Below, one piece after another: positions 18,987 through 27,817 of a DNA stretch of 64,000 bases. The DNA comes from Elusimicrobiota bacterium. Lineage in GTDB: Bacteria; Elusimicrobiota; Elusimicrobia; UBA1565; UBA9628. Location: positions 62,001-126,000 of the forward strand of contig JACRDP010000029.1 in assembly GCA_016212855.1 (NCBI GenBank), read 5' to 3'. Under the pieces are notes generated by a model. The model had not been told where the DNA came from. It did no database searches and saw only the letters and a list, made by a program, of their open reading frames with translations. The translations under genes and the position numbers were made by a program. The first letter of the stretch is position 1. The number at the start of each line of letters is the position of its first letter.

Positions 18987-20867
18987 CTACATTCCCGAAA
19001 TCCGCATTTCCATCGGCTGCTTGAGCAACCACAGGCTGCCCCAGCTGAAAGCGACCATGGCGATCAGCATCGGAATCTGAACGGCGAGCACGCTCCGTCC
19101 CGCGGTGAGGCGGCGGGCGGTGCGCGCCGTGATCCAAAGGCTGTACAGGTGACCGACGAGCACGAAAAGAACTTGGATGCGCCACAGGCCTTCGAGCGAC
19201 ACGAGAGGCGTCATGGTCCAGCGGGCCGTGCCGAATACGTTCCAGCCCCGGCCGAAAGGATCCGACATCAGGGCCAGCACCTTCGGGCCTTCCATCAGAA
19301 AGTGCTCGGCGTTGTGGGCGAGGTGGTAGAACAAGGCGATGGGCAGAAGCGCGTAGGCGAAGCGCAGGGCGATGTCCCGGTACTCGACGCGCGCCCAGGC
19401 CGCCGAGACCGCGGCCAGCGCGGCGTAGATCAGCACAGGGAAAAGCAGGAACGCCGACATCAATATCGTGAACGCTCCGGTAAAGGACAGGCCGGTCGTC
19501 GCTTTCGTCGCTTCGAGCAACGCGACCCAGGTCGGGGTCATGGTCAGGCCGTGGAAGGCGGTCATCGACAGGAGGACCAACGCCAAAGCCGCTTCATCCA
19601 TCCGCGGCTTACCCTCGACGACGAGATCGGAGGCCCAGGGCCTCAAGTTCAGGGACATGCTGCCGCTCGGGCAGGTTTTAAAACACTCAGTGCACATGGT
19701 GCAGTAGGTGTTGAGCTTCATGGCGCGCGGATACTCGAAGGTCGGGCAGCCGTCGCCGAGCGCGTTGCCCTTCCAGCAATCGAGCGTCCCGCAGCCGGTG
19801 CAGGCGGACGGGGTCGCGCGGATTTCGACGCTCGAGAAAAGCGCGTAGAGCCCCGACACACGACCGACGAGGCAGGCGTAGCGGCAGAAGGACTTTCGCT
19901 CGAACAGAAAAGCGGAGGTCACGGCCATTGCGAGCATGCCCAACGCCACCCAGGCCGTCGCGCGCGGGATCAAGGTGATGCCCATGCCGAGCTCGACCCA
20001 GGTCAGCGCGAGGAAAAGCCCCACGGCAGGCCAGATGCTGCGCAGGGACTTGGGCCAGGGAAGGTTGAGGCCCAGGCTCTCGCCGCGCGGGCCCCAGAAC
20101 TTCAAGCGCTCCGCCCAGCCGGCGAGCGCGTCCCAGGGGCAGATCATGCACCAGCCCTTGCCGAGATACAGCACCGCGAAGATGAGACCTGTCCACCACA
20201 CCGTCCAGGTCAGAAGCGGAGCTATGTTCATCGCCGGGCTTTGGTTTCCGAACAGCCCGGCGGCGATGACGACGAGAAAGAGGACCGAGGTCACGACGCG
20301 GGGGAGGAAGGGGAACAGATTCGAAGCCAGAACGCGGCGCAGCGGGGACCAGGCCGTCAGGTTCCAGCGCGCCGCCATTGAGCTGCGTTCGGCGCCGCTC
20401 TCCGCGAGAAGCTCGATGACGCCGAAGGAGAGGATCAGGATCAATACGAGCGCCCATTGATACAGGCGCGTGGGCAGGCCGCGCATGGTGTGGCTCAGGC
20501 GCGGCGTCATGGAGACCTTGGCATAATCGGCGGGCTTGGTGAGAAAGGCGGTCCGGCAGTAAGTGCTGCAGAAGTGAAACAGATGACCGTCGTATACGGC
20601 TTTTTCGGCTCCGGACGCGCGTACGCTCATCCCGCAGACCGGATCGACGGCGCCCGCAGCGGCGCCGGACGCCGTCGCGGTGCGCGCCATTTCGTTGGCG
20701 TCCACATAAACCGTCGAGCCCGCGCGCCCGCGGTCGTGGCCGATGAGGCCCATGACCAGCAGGCCGAGCGCGTAGGGCAGGAGCAGCGCCGCGAGGCCCA
20801 TCCAGCCCGTTTTCTTCTTCGGGAGTTCGAGCGTCATCGGACGCGACGGCGCGGAAATGGGGTTCAA
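18987..20867 (-). CDS. NapH/NosR-like membrane polyferredoxin with N-terminal YHS domain
   Basis: A 626-residue membrane protein. After one N-terminal helix there is a YHS metal-binding domain (DPVCGMSV...GHLFHFCSTYCRTAFLTKP, about residues 77-112). About ten helices follow, with the cytosolic cysteine motif GWCMICPWDALAGW, FCRYACLVGR, and ferredoxin motifs CTGCGTLDC and CTMCTECFKTCP. The core resembles NapH/NosR/CcoG-type Fe-S quinol dehydrogenase subunits. The YHS fusion is unusual, since YHS domains normally occur on heavy-metal proteins. It overlaps the upstream napH-like gene by 4 nt and touches the downstream ferredoxin gene. The electron route is inferred. Confidence 0.8.
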   Translation of the reverse strand: MNPISAPSRPMTLELPKKKTGWMGLAALLLPYALGLLVMGLIGHDRGRAGSTVYVDANEMARTATASGAAAGAVDPVCGMSVRASGAEKAVYDGHLFHFCSTYCRTAFLTKPADYAKVSMTPRLSHTMRGLPTRLYQWALVLILILSFGVIELLAESGAERSSMAARWNLTAWSPLRRVLASNLFPFLPRVVTSVLFLVVIAAGLFGNQSPAMNIAPLLTWTVWWTGLIFAVLYLGKGWCMICPWDALAGWAERLKFWGPRGESLGLNLPWPKSLRSIWPAVGLFLALTWVELGMGITLIPRATAWVALGMLAMAVTSAFLFERKSFCRYACLVGRVSGLYALFSSVEIRATPSACTGCGTLDCWKGNALGDGCPTFEYPRAMKLNTYCTMCTECFKTCPSGSMSLNLRPWASDLVVEGKPRMDEAALALVLLSMTAFHGLTMTPTWVALLEATKATTGLSFTGAFTILMSAFLLFPVLIYAALAAVSAAWARVEYRDIALRFAYALLPIALFYHLAHNAEHFLMEGPKVLALMSDPFGRGWNVFGTARWTMTPLVSLEGLWRIQVLFVLVGHLYSLWITARTARRLTAGRSVLAVQIPMLIAMVAFSWGSLWLLKQPMEMRISGM

Positions 20868-22423
20868 GCGACCCTCTCCCGCGCGGCGGCGCGCGCGCGC
20901 TTGATCTTCACGGCGCGCACGATGACGACGAGCATGATGAAGCCTCCGCCGAACAGCGCGACATCGCGCCAGGGCGAGCCCGGCTCGCCCACGACCATCG
21001 GGAAACGCAACGTCGAGGTTCCGTCGTAGCCGGGCAGGACGAGAACGACCTCATAGTTCGCGATATCGGGATAGACCACTTGGAACTTGTGCAGCCCCAT
21101 GTCCACCATGCCTTCGCGGGCGTCGGCGATCCTTTCCTGGAACCCGAATATTTTCACCTGGAAGGCTTCGAGCATCACGGGCTTTTCGTAGGGGCTGTTC
21201 GTCGCCGGATCGATCACGTAGACGTGAATCTCCGATTTCTCTCCGGGCTTGGGGTTGCCGGGATAGGCGGTCAAGGTGACCTCGAGGGGCCCGATTTTGT
21301 CGCGCAGGCGCAGCACCGGCGCCTGGGGGAAGGACTTGTCGTAGGCGTAATGCGGAATGCCGATGATGTGGTGCGCACGCGCCGGCGGCGCCAGGAAAAG
21401 CGCCAGCAGGATCAGAAGGGCGGCGTCGCTTCGGGAGAAACGAATGGAGAGGGCTCGAGTCGGGCAAACATCGATGCAGACGCCGCAAGAATCGCACTCC
21501 GCGCCCGTCTTGTCGGTCATCGGCTGGAGCTGCATCGGACACTTCTTGTCGCAGATGTCGCAGTCGATGCAGGCCGACTTCACGCGCTTAACCCGCAGTA
21601 TCCTGAAGCGTGAGAGCGCGCTGTAGAGCGCGCCACCGGGGCACAAAGTCGCGCACCAGAATCCCGGCGCCACGGCGACTTCCACGAGGGCGACCAGGCC
21701 GAGAAAAATCATGCCTCCCGAGTAGAAGCTCCAAGGGAAGGTGAACACGCCCGACTCTGCGCGGTCGAAGAGCACGGTGACGAAGGAGTGGCTTTCGCGG
21801 CTCAGGATGGCGGGAGGATAAATGTAGTGAAGCAGCGGCAGGCCGCCGATCAGGGCGATCAGGCCGGAGGCGGCGAGCAGGGCGTACTTGTTGTTCTTCG
21901 AGAAGCGGATATCGCGCACGGGGAGTTCCAGGAAGACGACGAGCGCGCGCAGCCGGCGGATCAGCGGCATCAGAAGGCCGATCGGACAGATCCAGCCGCA
22001 ATAGACGCGGCCGAGCAGAACGGTCGCTATCAGCGGGATGATCGCGCCGGCGGCGAGCACGGAAAGCAGGCTTCGCGTGGCCAGAGAGCTTTCCGTCGCG
22101 GCGAGGAGATCGGTCAACGAGACCCCGAACAAGCGCGCCGACCAGGGGACCGAGCCGACAAAGTTGTCCGCCCGGGCGATCAGGGCCTTACGGGGGCGTC
22201 TTCCCACGACGCCGCCCTCTTCTATCGGCAGTCCCAAGCGCATCAGCGCGTCGGTGCCGCGAAGGAGCAGCCCGGCGGTGCTGTTGCCCCAAAGCGAGAT
22301 CATCTTCTCGGTCTGGCGCGCCCACATGTAATGGCCGTAACGCGCCACGAAGGGGAAAAGGATGATGGACGCCAGCACAAGCGTCTGGAAAACGCGCCGC
22401 CATGGCCAGATCATGCGTTTCAT
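20864..22423 (-). CDS. napH: NapH-like membrane Fe-S quinol dehydrogenase with C-terminal periplasmic domain
   Basis: A 519-residue protein. The first about 330 residues are NapH-like: membrane helices, YCGWICPIGLLMP and FWCATLCPGGAL cysteine motifs, and two ferredoxin motifs (CIDCDICDKKCP; CDSCGVCIDVCP). A membrane segment and a periplasmic beta-rich domain resembling FixH/YtkA-type domains follow (LEVTLTAYPGNPKPGEKSEIHVYVIDP...), ending in a final helix. NapGH pairs pass electrons from quinol to periplasmic nitrate reductase. ATG 22423 overlaps the napG-like stop (ATGA). The extra C-terminal domain is not part of standard NapH. Confidence 0.83.
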   Translation of the reverse strand: MKRMIWPWRRVFQTLVLASIILFPFVARYGHYMWARQTEKMISLWGNSTAGLLLRGTDALMRLGLPIEEGGVVGRRPRKALIARADNFVGSVPWSARLFGVSLTDLLAATESSLATRSLLSVLAAGAIIPLIATVLLGRVYCGWICPIGLLMPLIRRLRALVVFLELPVRDIRFSKNNKYALLAASGLIALIGGLPLLHYIYPPAILSRESHSFVTVLFDRAESGVFTFPWSFYSGGMIFLGLVALVEVAVAPGFWCATLCPGGALYSALSRFRILRVKRVKSACIDCDICDKKCPMQLQPMTDKTGAECDSCGVCIDVCPTRALSIRFSRSDAALLILLALFLAPPARAHHIIGIPHYAYDKSFPQAPVLRLRDKIGPLEVTLTAYPGNPKPGEKSEIHVYVIDPATNSPYEKPVMLEAFQVKIFGFQERIADAREGMVDMGLHKFQVVYPDIANYEVVLVLPGYDGTSTLRFPMVVGEPGSPWRDVALFGGGFIMLVVIVRAVKIKRARAAARERVA

Positions 22424-23040
22424 GACCAGGCCCTCGCGCTGCGCACGCGGATCGCGCGGCCGTCCTTCCGGTCCTTGACGATGCACGCTTCTTCGCATAG
22501 CCCGCAGCCCACGCAAAGTTCGTCGTTGACCGTGGGAGCGTTGTGCGCGCCCTGGGTGATGGCTTTCCCTTTAAGCGGACAGATCGTGAAGCAGGCTCCG
22601 CAGACGCCGGTGCCGTTGTGGCTGACGCACAGGCGCTTGTCCACGACGGCCGTGCCCATGCGGGCGTCGGCCATGTTCGACAGCGGTTGAAGGGCGCCCG
22701 TCGGGCAGGCCTTGCCGCAGGCCAGGCACAGGTCGCAGGCCGAAATTTCAGCGAGGATGTACGGGGTATGTGACGTTCGCCCCGCGGCTCGCGGCGCAAA
22801 GCGTATGGCGTCGGTTTCGCAGGCCTCGGCGCAGCGCTGACAGCGGATGCAACGGGCGAGAAACTCCCGCTCCTCGACGGCGCCCGGAGGGCGCAAGAGG
22901 CCGCGCCGAGCGAGATCGGGGGGCACGCACGGCGCCGACTCGCCTTCGCCGCAACGCATCAAGCCCAGCAGTCCGGCGAAGCCGGCCGCGGCGACGGAGC
23001 CTTGAACGAGCAGTTGGCGGCGGGTCAGGGGCTCAGACAT
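22420..23040 (-). CDS. napG: NapG-like Tat-exported ferredoxin (second copy)
   Basis: A 206-residue protein with a Tat signal (LTRRQLLVQGSVAAAGFAG) and four [4Fe-4S] motifs (CIRCQRCAEACE, CDLCLACGKACP, CVSHNGTGVCGACFTICP, CVGCGLCEEACI), matching NapG. It is paralogous to the gene just upstream (8-nt overlap) and is coupled to the NapH-like gene (4-nt overlap), so together they look like a NapGH module feeding NapA. The start MSEPLTRRQ at 23040 is preferred because it places the Tat motif at the usual distance. The longer track start lacks support. Confidence 0.85.
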   Translation of the reverse strand: MSEPLTRRQLLVQGSVAAAGFAGLLGLMRCGEGESAPCVPPDLARRGLLRPPGAVEEREFLARCIRCQRCAEACETDAIRFAPRAAGRTSHTPYILAEISACDLCLACGKACPTGALQPLSNMADARMGTAVVDKRLCVSHNGTGVCGACFTICPLKGKAITQGAHNAPTVNDELCVGCGLCEEACIVKDRKDGRAIRVRSARAWS

Positions 23041-23650
23041 GGGCGACCACCATGATGGCCTGGGGATAACGGATGCATGATCGCTCGCATAAGCCGCAGC
23101 CCACGCAGAAGTTCTCATCGAAGATCGGCCGTTCGCCCTGGCCCGTCTTCATCGCGGTGCCGGGGAAGGGGCACGCGCGGATGCACACGCCGCAGGTCTT
23201 GTCGTTGTAGGAGTAGCACAGGTTCTTATCGAGCTTCGCGCGACCCATGCGAACCTTGGTCGTCACCTCGGTCTTGAGCAGCTTCGTGAGCGCTCCGGTC
23301 GGGCAGACCTCGGTGCACCGGAGATAGTCGCCGCTCACCTTTTGGCACAGGTTGCAGGCCTGCTGCCGCGGGAGGACCATCGGAGTCCCATCCTCCCCGG
23401 GCCCGGGCTTGAGCGAGAACTTCTCGCCGTTGGCCGCGGTGAACATCACGATCGCCTGGCTCGGGCAGGCGTCGCCGCAGCGAGCGCACCGGATGCAACG
23501 CGACAGGAACTCGTCCTTCTCGAGCGCTCCCGGCGGGCGGATGACGCCCGTCTCGGCCGCGGCGGGACGCATGATCGCCGCACCGGCGGCCAAAGCCGCG
23601 CCGGTCACCGCCGCGTTCTTAAGAAACTCCCGCCGGCTGAGTTCTTTCAT
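23033..23650 (-). CDS. napG: NapG-like Tat-exported ferredoxin (first copy)
   Basis: A 205-residue protein starting MKELSRREFLKNAAVTGAAL, a standard Tat signal, with four cysteine clusters (CIRCARCGDACP, CNLCQKVSGDYLRCTEVCP, CYSYNDKTCGVCIRACP, CVGCGLCERSCI). This is the NapG periplasmic ferredoxin pattern. It is the nearest iron-sulfur partner downstream of napA. A 40-codon open frame lies between the two and ends in its ATG. Confidence 0.87.
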   Translation of the reverse strand: MKELSRREFLKNAAVTGAALAAGAAIMRPAAAETGVIRPPGALEKDEFLSRCIRCARCGDACPSQAIVMFTAANGEKFSLKPGPGEDGTPMVLPRQQACNLCQKVSGDYLRCTEVCPTGALTKLLKTEVTTKVRMGRAKLDKNLCYSYNDKTCGVCIRACPFPGTAMKTGQGERPIFDENFCVGCGLCERSCIRYPQAIMVVAHV

Positions 23651-23769
23651 GATCCCGCCGTCCTGACGGTAGCCGGGCAGGCCGGAAGCGCGAAGTTATC
23701 CCCGGCGTTTTCAACGTTGGAAGCGCGGGGGATAACCGTCGCCTTCGGGTCTGTGTGGCTCGAGGTCAT
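23647..23769 (-). CDS. Possible 40-residue small ORF between napA and napG
   Basis: The 131-nt gap between napA and napG holds an open frame MTSSHTDPKATVIPRASNVENAGDNFALPACPATVRTAGS that starts 13 nt after the napA stop and ends in ATGA overlap with napG. A weak GAGAG lies upstream. The coupling layout resembles the rest of the operon, but the composition shows no known domain. It could be a NapD-position remnant or simply translated spacer. Confidence 0.3.
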   Translation of the reverse strand: MTSSHTDPKATVIPRASNVENAGDNFALPACPATVRTAGS

Positions 23770-23781
23770 TGCATGGCTCTC

Positions 23782-26556
23782 TTATGCGATCTTCTCCAGG
23801 CGCATCGCGATCTTCTTGTAGTCGGCCTGCCCCGACACCGGATCCCACGCGCGGGCGCTCACCGCGTTGACCAGCCACTTGTTCTTCGCGGGATCCGAGC
23901 TGTCGGCCACCGACAGATTCCACGGGCTGAACATGTAGCCCGCGGGGACCTGCGAACGGGCCGGCTTGACCATCGAGTCGGTGCCCACCGAGACGCGTCC
24001 CTCGTAGGAGCCCCGGCGCGTGACGATCCTCACGTTTTCTCCATCCTCGAGGCCCCAGCGCTGGGCGTCCTCGGGGCTGACCTCGACGTACTGCTCGGGC
24101 ACGAGCTTGAGCGTCGTCGGGCCTTGAATGGTCTTGGCCGAGTGGAAGTGCTCGTAGACGATGCCCAGGCCGAGCCAGAACGGATACTTGTTCTCCTTGG
24201 CGGCGTCGGCGAGCGTCTTGGTCGGGTCCTCGTAGAAGTCGAGGTCGGGAATTTCCGGAGGCAGGGCGTTGTCGCGGGCCTTGATGAGCAGATCCATGTT
24301 GTCCATGAGAAACGGCTGCTTCTCCGCCGCCTCGAGCATCTCCTTGTTCGAAGCACCCTGGCGCTTCTTCATGCCGACGCTCTCGCCGAAGCTCATGAGC
24401 TTGCCGCAGGTTTCCTTGAGCGTCGAGTAGTTCTGCTCGCACAGCTTCATCTTCGCCTTGCCGTTGGTGTGCGCGAAGGACCCGTAGGGCTGGCCGGCCC
24501 AGCCTTCCTGGCCGAGATAGCGCCGGGGCGTGCCGCCCTTCTTGGCGATCGCGTAGGTCGGCGCGGGCCACTGCAGGCCGCGCAGACGGCGCAGTTGCTC
24601 GTACAGGCCGACGCCGTCGCGCTTCTCGACTTCGAGCATGCCGGTGAGGTCGGCGTCAGACCCTTTCGACGCCTTCACGATGTCGCGGAAGATGTCTTCG
24701 GGGTTGTAGAACTTCTGGCCGTAGCGGTTCTTGAGGGTCTTCTTGTAGGGGAAGATCTTGTCCGCGTCGAGCCCGAGCGCTTTCGCGAGAGACTTGGACT
24801 TGTCGATGGCCAGGTCCATGTCGGGCAGGGCTTCCATGAGAGGCTGCCCCTTCTCGTTTTTGCCGACCATGACGCCGTCGCAGACGTAGAGACGCCGCTC
24901 GCTTTGGATGTAGGTGCCTCCCGTCCATTCGCCCCAGGTGATCGCCGGGAACACGACGTCGGCGTAGAGAAGGTTGGGGGCGTGGCGGTAAATATCCTGC
25001 ACGACGACGAACATCTTAGTGAGAGCCGGCCGCACCAAGGTGTTCAGATCGGGCATGTGCACGTGCGTGGTGTACATCCAGAACATGGCCTTGAGGTCGC
25101 CCTTGAGCGCGCGTTCCATCATGGGAATGACCATGGTCGGCTTCTGCTTGAAGGTGAGATCAAGACGGCCTTCGGGCAAACGCCAGGCCTCGTTGATGTG
25201 CTTGCGCCACGGCTCGTTGTCGAGCCCCTTATTGAAGGGAAGCCGGCCGGTGAGGCCGCCCATGAGGCGCTCGCTCATCGCGTTGGGCTGCCCGGTCTGG
25301 GAGTGCGAGCCGCAGCCGGGGCGCCCGAGGTTGCCCGTGAGCAGGTGCAGGTTGATAATCGAGATGGTGTTGTGCTGGCCGTGGATCATCTGGTTGTAGC
25401 CGATGCCCCAAAAGGTGAGGCAGCCGCCCTTGCCGCGCTTGCGGCCCTTGATCGAGGCCTCGGCCCAGAGCTTGCCGATGTTCTCGATCTGCTCCACGGT
25501 GACGCGGCCGCGGTCGATGGGCTTGAGCTCGGCGACGACCTGCGCGGGGGAGTATCGCGCCTTGACGCCCTCGACGTACTCGCGCCAACCGTCGACGTTC
25601 TTGTCGAGCCACTCCGGCGGCATGAGCGCCTCCGGGTACTTGGTGATGACCACATGGGCGATGGCGTTGAGATAGGAAATGTCGCCGTTGATCGTCTGGA
25701 AGTGGAAGGAGTTGCGCGGATCGATTTCCTCCAAGCCCTGAACGGTGCCGGTCCGGCGCGGATCGGAGACGAGGGTGGGGATTCCCTTTTCGCGCTTGTG
25801 GTCGGCGACGCGCCAGAACATGATCGGATGCGCCTCGCGGGCGTTGTGGCCCCAGAACGAGATGAAGTCCGCCAGCTCGATGTCGTCGTAGGAGGTCGGG
25901 GGGGTGTCGGAGCCGTAGGAATGGAAGTAGCCCGTCGCCGCCGAGGTCATGCACATGCGCGCGTTGGCCTCGATGGAGTTGGAGCCGAGCACGCCCTTCA
26001 TGAGGACGTTCTCGATCCACTGGGCCTCCATGGTGAGCTGGCCGGAGCCGTTGAGGCCGACGGCGCCGCCGCCCTGAGTCTTGACGATCTCGGCGATGCG
26101 CTTGGTGACGAGTTCCTCGGCCTCCTCGTAGCTCGCCTCGCGGTACACCGACTCGTCGTAGCGCCCCTTGGTTTCGGAGACGTGGCCGCGCAGGGGATCG
26201 CTCATGTCTTTGCGGATGAGGCACTTCTCGAGGCGGTCGCGGTAGATGGGCTCCTGCGCGTTGAGGCCCTTGATGCACATGACGCCCTTGTTGGTGGGGT
26301 GAAGCTTGTCGGGGACCATGCCGACGATGGTGTCGCCCTCGACCTGGATAAGGGCGCCGCAGCCGACGCCGCAGTAAGGGCATTGGGACTGGAGCTCCTT
26401 GCGAAACTTCCCGCCCATGACCTTGGAGACTTCGGCCGCGCTGGCGACCTCGCCTGGAAGCTGCGAGATGGCTAACGCCGCGGCGGCGGCGGCGCCGCTC
26501 GCCTTGAGGAAGTCTCTGCGCGTCAGGTCCGACTCATCCATTTTCTTCTTGTCCAT
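23782..26556 (-). CDS. napA: NapA-type periplasmic nitrate reductase, catalytic subunit
   Basis: A 924-residue molybdoenzyme reducing nitrate to nitrite in the periplasm. A Tat signal (LTRRDFLKASGAAA) precedes the [4Fe-4S] motif CPYCGVGC at 59-66 plus C94 (GVMCIKG). The NARMCMTSA segment places the probable molybdenum ligand Cys at about 202, as in NapA. WGHNAREAHPIMFWR, GIGYNQMIHGQHN and a C-terminal cofactor-binding domain follow. The length is slightly above typical NapA. No napB, napC or clear napD is present. The operon instead supplies NapG/H-type proteins and an alternative complex III, so the electron route is unusual. MoaA, MobA and MoeA, needed for bis-MGD, lie just upstream. Confidence 0.9.
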   Translation of the reverse strand: MDKKKMDESDLTRRDFLKASGAAAAAALAISQLPGEVASAAEVSKVMGGKFRKELQSQCPYCGVGCGALIQVEGDTIVGMVPDKLHPTNKGVMCIKGLNAQEPIYRDRLEKCLIRKDMSDPLRGHVSETKGRYDESVYREASYEEAEELVTKRIAEIVKTQGGGAVGLNGSGQLTMEAQWIENVLMKGVLGSNSIEANARMCMTSAATGYFHSYGSDTPPTSYDDIELADFISFWGHNAREAHPIMFWRVADHKREKGIPTLVSDPRRTGTVQGLEEIDPRNSFHFQTINGDISYLNAIAHVVITKYPEALMPPEWLDKNVDGWREYVEGVKARYSPAQVVAELKPIDRGRVTVEQIENIGKLWAEASIKGRKRGKGGCLTFWGIGYNQMIHGQHNTISIINLHLLTGNLGRPGCGSHSQTGQPNAMSERLMGGLTGRLPFNKGLDNEPWRKHINEAWRLPEGRLDLTFKQKPTMVIPMMERALKGDLKAMFWMYTTHVHMPDLNTLVRPALTKMFVVVQDIYRHAPNLLYADVVFPAITWGEWTGGTYIQSERRLYVCDGVMVGKNEKGQPLMEALPDMDLAIDKSKSLAKALGLDADKIFPYKKTLKNRYGQKFYNPEDIFRDIVKASKGSDADLTGMLEVEKRDGVGLYEQLRRLRGLQWPAPTYAIAKKGGTPRRYLGQEGWAGQPYGSFAHTNGKAKMKLCEQNYSTLKETCGKLMSFGESVGMKKRQGASNKEMLEAAEKQPFLMDNMDLLIKARDNALPPEIPDLDFYEDPTKTLADAAKENKYPFWLGLGIVYEHFHSAKTIQGPTTLKLVPEQYVEVSPEDAQRWGLEDGENVRIVTRRGSYEGRVSVGTDSMVKPARSQVPAGYMFSPWNLSVADSSDPAKNKWLVNAVSARAWDPVSGQADYKKIAMRLEKIA

Positions 26557-26569
26557 GAATCCCCCGAAT

Positions 26570-27817
26570 TTAAAAATTGAACGCCGCTTGGAAAAATCCC
26601 CAATCGCGATCCGCGCGAGTGGTCGTGGTCTTGACGAACGAGCCGGCGAAGAAGCGCGAGTAGCCGAACCAGAGCGTGATGACCTCGCGGAATTTTCCCT
26701 TCACATGAAGATCGAGCTCGTTGCCGATCTCCTTGCCCGCGGCCCCCGTGGCCGAGCGCGTGATCTGCGTTCCAGTCGAGTCGTACCAGGAGTCGGAGGC
26801 GTGGTGAAGGCGGAAGTGATGGAAGTCGGCCTGCACGCGCCAGTCGACCTTGGGGTCGATGGACACGCTTCCTTTGAAGTCGTGCCCGTTCTTCCAGGCG
26901 AACACATCTTGGTAGCCCTGGTAAGAGTGGCCGAAGGGATAAAGAGGGTCGAAGGTTTGCAGCTGGTTATCCGAAGGGTTTGAGTCGCCGCTGGCGAAGT
27001 CGTACTCGGCTCCGAGGCGCGGCTTGAGAGCATGGTCGAAGGTGTAGCCGCCGGTCGCGGCCAGCGCCCAGGCGCGCACGCGCTGGCCGGCGGTGCGGCC
27101 GAACTGCCAATCCGCCTCGCCGGTGTAGTCGAAGCGATCGGGCGTGCCCTTAAAGCGGGCGCCGACCGTCCGGTCGCTGCGGTTGCCCTTCGTGCCGTGC
27201 TCGTTGGTGAAGGAGTCGTCGCCCTGGTCGCGGCCGAGAATATAGGCGTCGAACTCGTGCTTGGGCACCGCCTTGCAGGTCGTGTACAAGCCCCAGAAGT
27301 TGCCGTTGCGCTTGGCGATGTTGACCTCCTTGATGACGGTCTCGAAAAGGTCCACGGTGTAATTGCTGCCGCGCCAGCGCAGGCGCGCGCCGTCCCAGGC
27401 CCGGGCGATATTGCTCCAGTCGAGCGGGCTGATCAGGCGCTGGTCGCCGTACTGCAGTTCCTGGCGTCCGGCGCGCAGGTCCAGCGGCTGGGCGAAGAGG
27501 TCGAGGACATCGACATAGCCCTGGTGCAGATCCACATTGGCCGAGTTCGCCGTCACCGAGGCCTCCGAGCCCCAGTTCCGGGAATCCTGGATTTGAATGA
27601 AGCCTTTGACGCCTTGTCCCGCGTCGACGCCGACGCCGAGGCGGGTGCGCAGCATGGTCGTGTCGTAGCCGCGGCGCTTGAGCGGCGTCGCGTAGCTTTC
27701 GATGTTCGTGGTCTCGGCGCGCGCGCGAATCTGGCCGCTGAAGGTGAACTTGGGCGGTTCGATGGCGGCCGAGGCCGAGGCGGTGATGAGAAGCAGCAGC
27801 GAGGACGAGACGATCAT
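26570..27817 (-). CDS. Alginate-export-family outer-membrane porin
   Basis: A 415-residue protein with a signal peptide (MIVSSSLLLLITASASA) and an alternating beta-strand pattern ending in an aromatic C-terminus (DWGFFQAAFNF), typical of outer-membrane barrels. Motifs such as QIRARAE, LRAGRQELQYGDQRLISPLDWSN and DGARLRWRG match the alginate-export (AlgE-like) porin family. In respiratory operons such porins may admit nitrate or release nitrite (inference). ATG 27817 has AAGGAGA upstream and follows the rrf2 gene with 4-nt overlap. It precedes napA by 13 nt. Confidence 0.83.
   Translation of the reverse strand: MIVSSSLLLLITASASAAIEPPKFTFSGQIRARAETTNIESYATPLKRRGYDTTMLRTRLGVGVDAGQGVKGFIQIQDSRNWGSEASVTANSANVDLHQGYVDVLDLFAQPLDLRAGRQELQYGDQRLISPLDWSNIARAWDGARLRWRGSNYTVDLFETVIKEVNIAKRNGNFWGLYTTCKAVPKHEFDAYILGRDQGDDSFTNEHGTKGNRSDRTVGARFKGTPDRFDYTGEADWQFGRTAGQRVRAWALAATGGYTFDHALKPRLGAEYDFASGDSNPSDNQLQTFDPLYPFGHSYQGYQDVFAWKNGHDFKGSVSIDPKVDWRVQADFHHFRLHHASDSWYDSTGTQITRSATGAAGKEIGNELDLHVKGKFREVITLWFGYSRFFAGSFVKTTTTRADRDWGFFQAAFNF

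Noticed and set aside
23755-26475. 906-residue open frame antisense to napA
   Set aside because: Composition is that of a GC-rich antisense shadow; napA on the other strand has complete family motifs.
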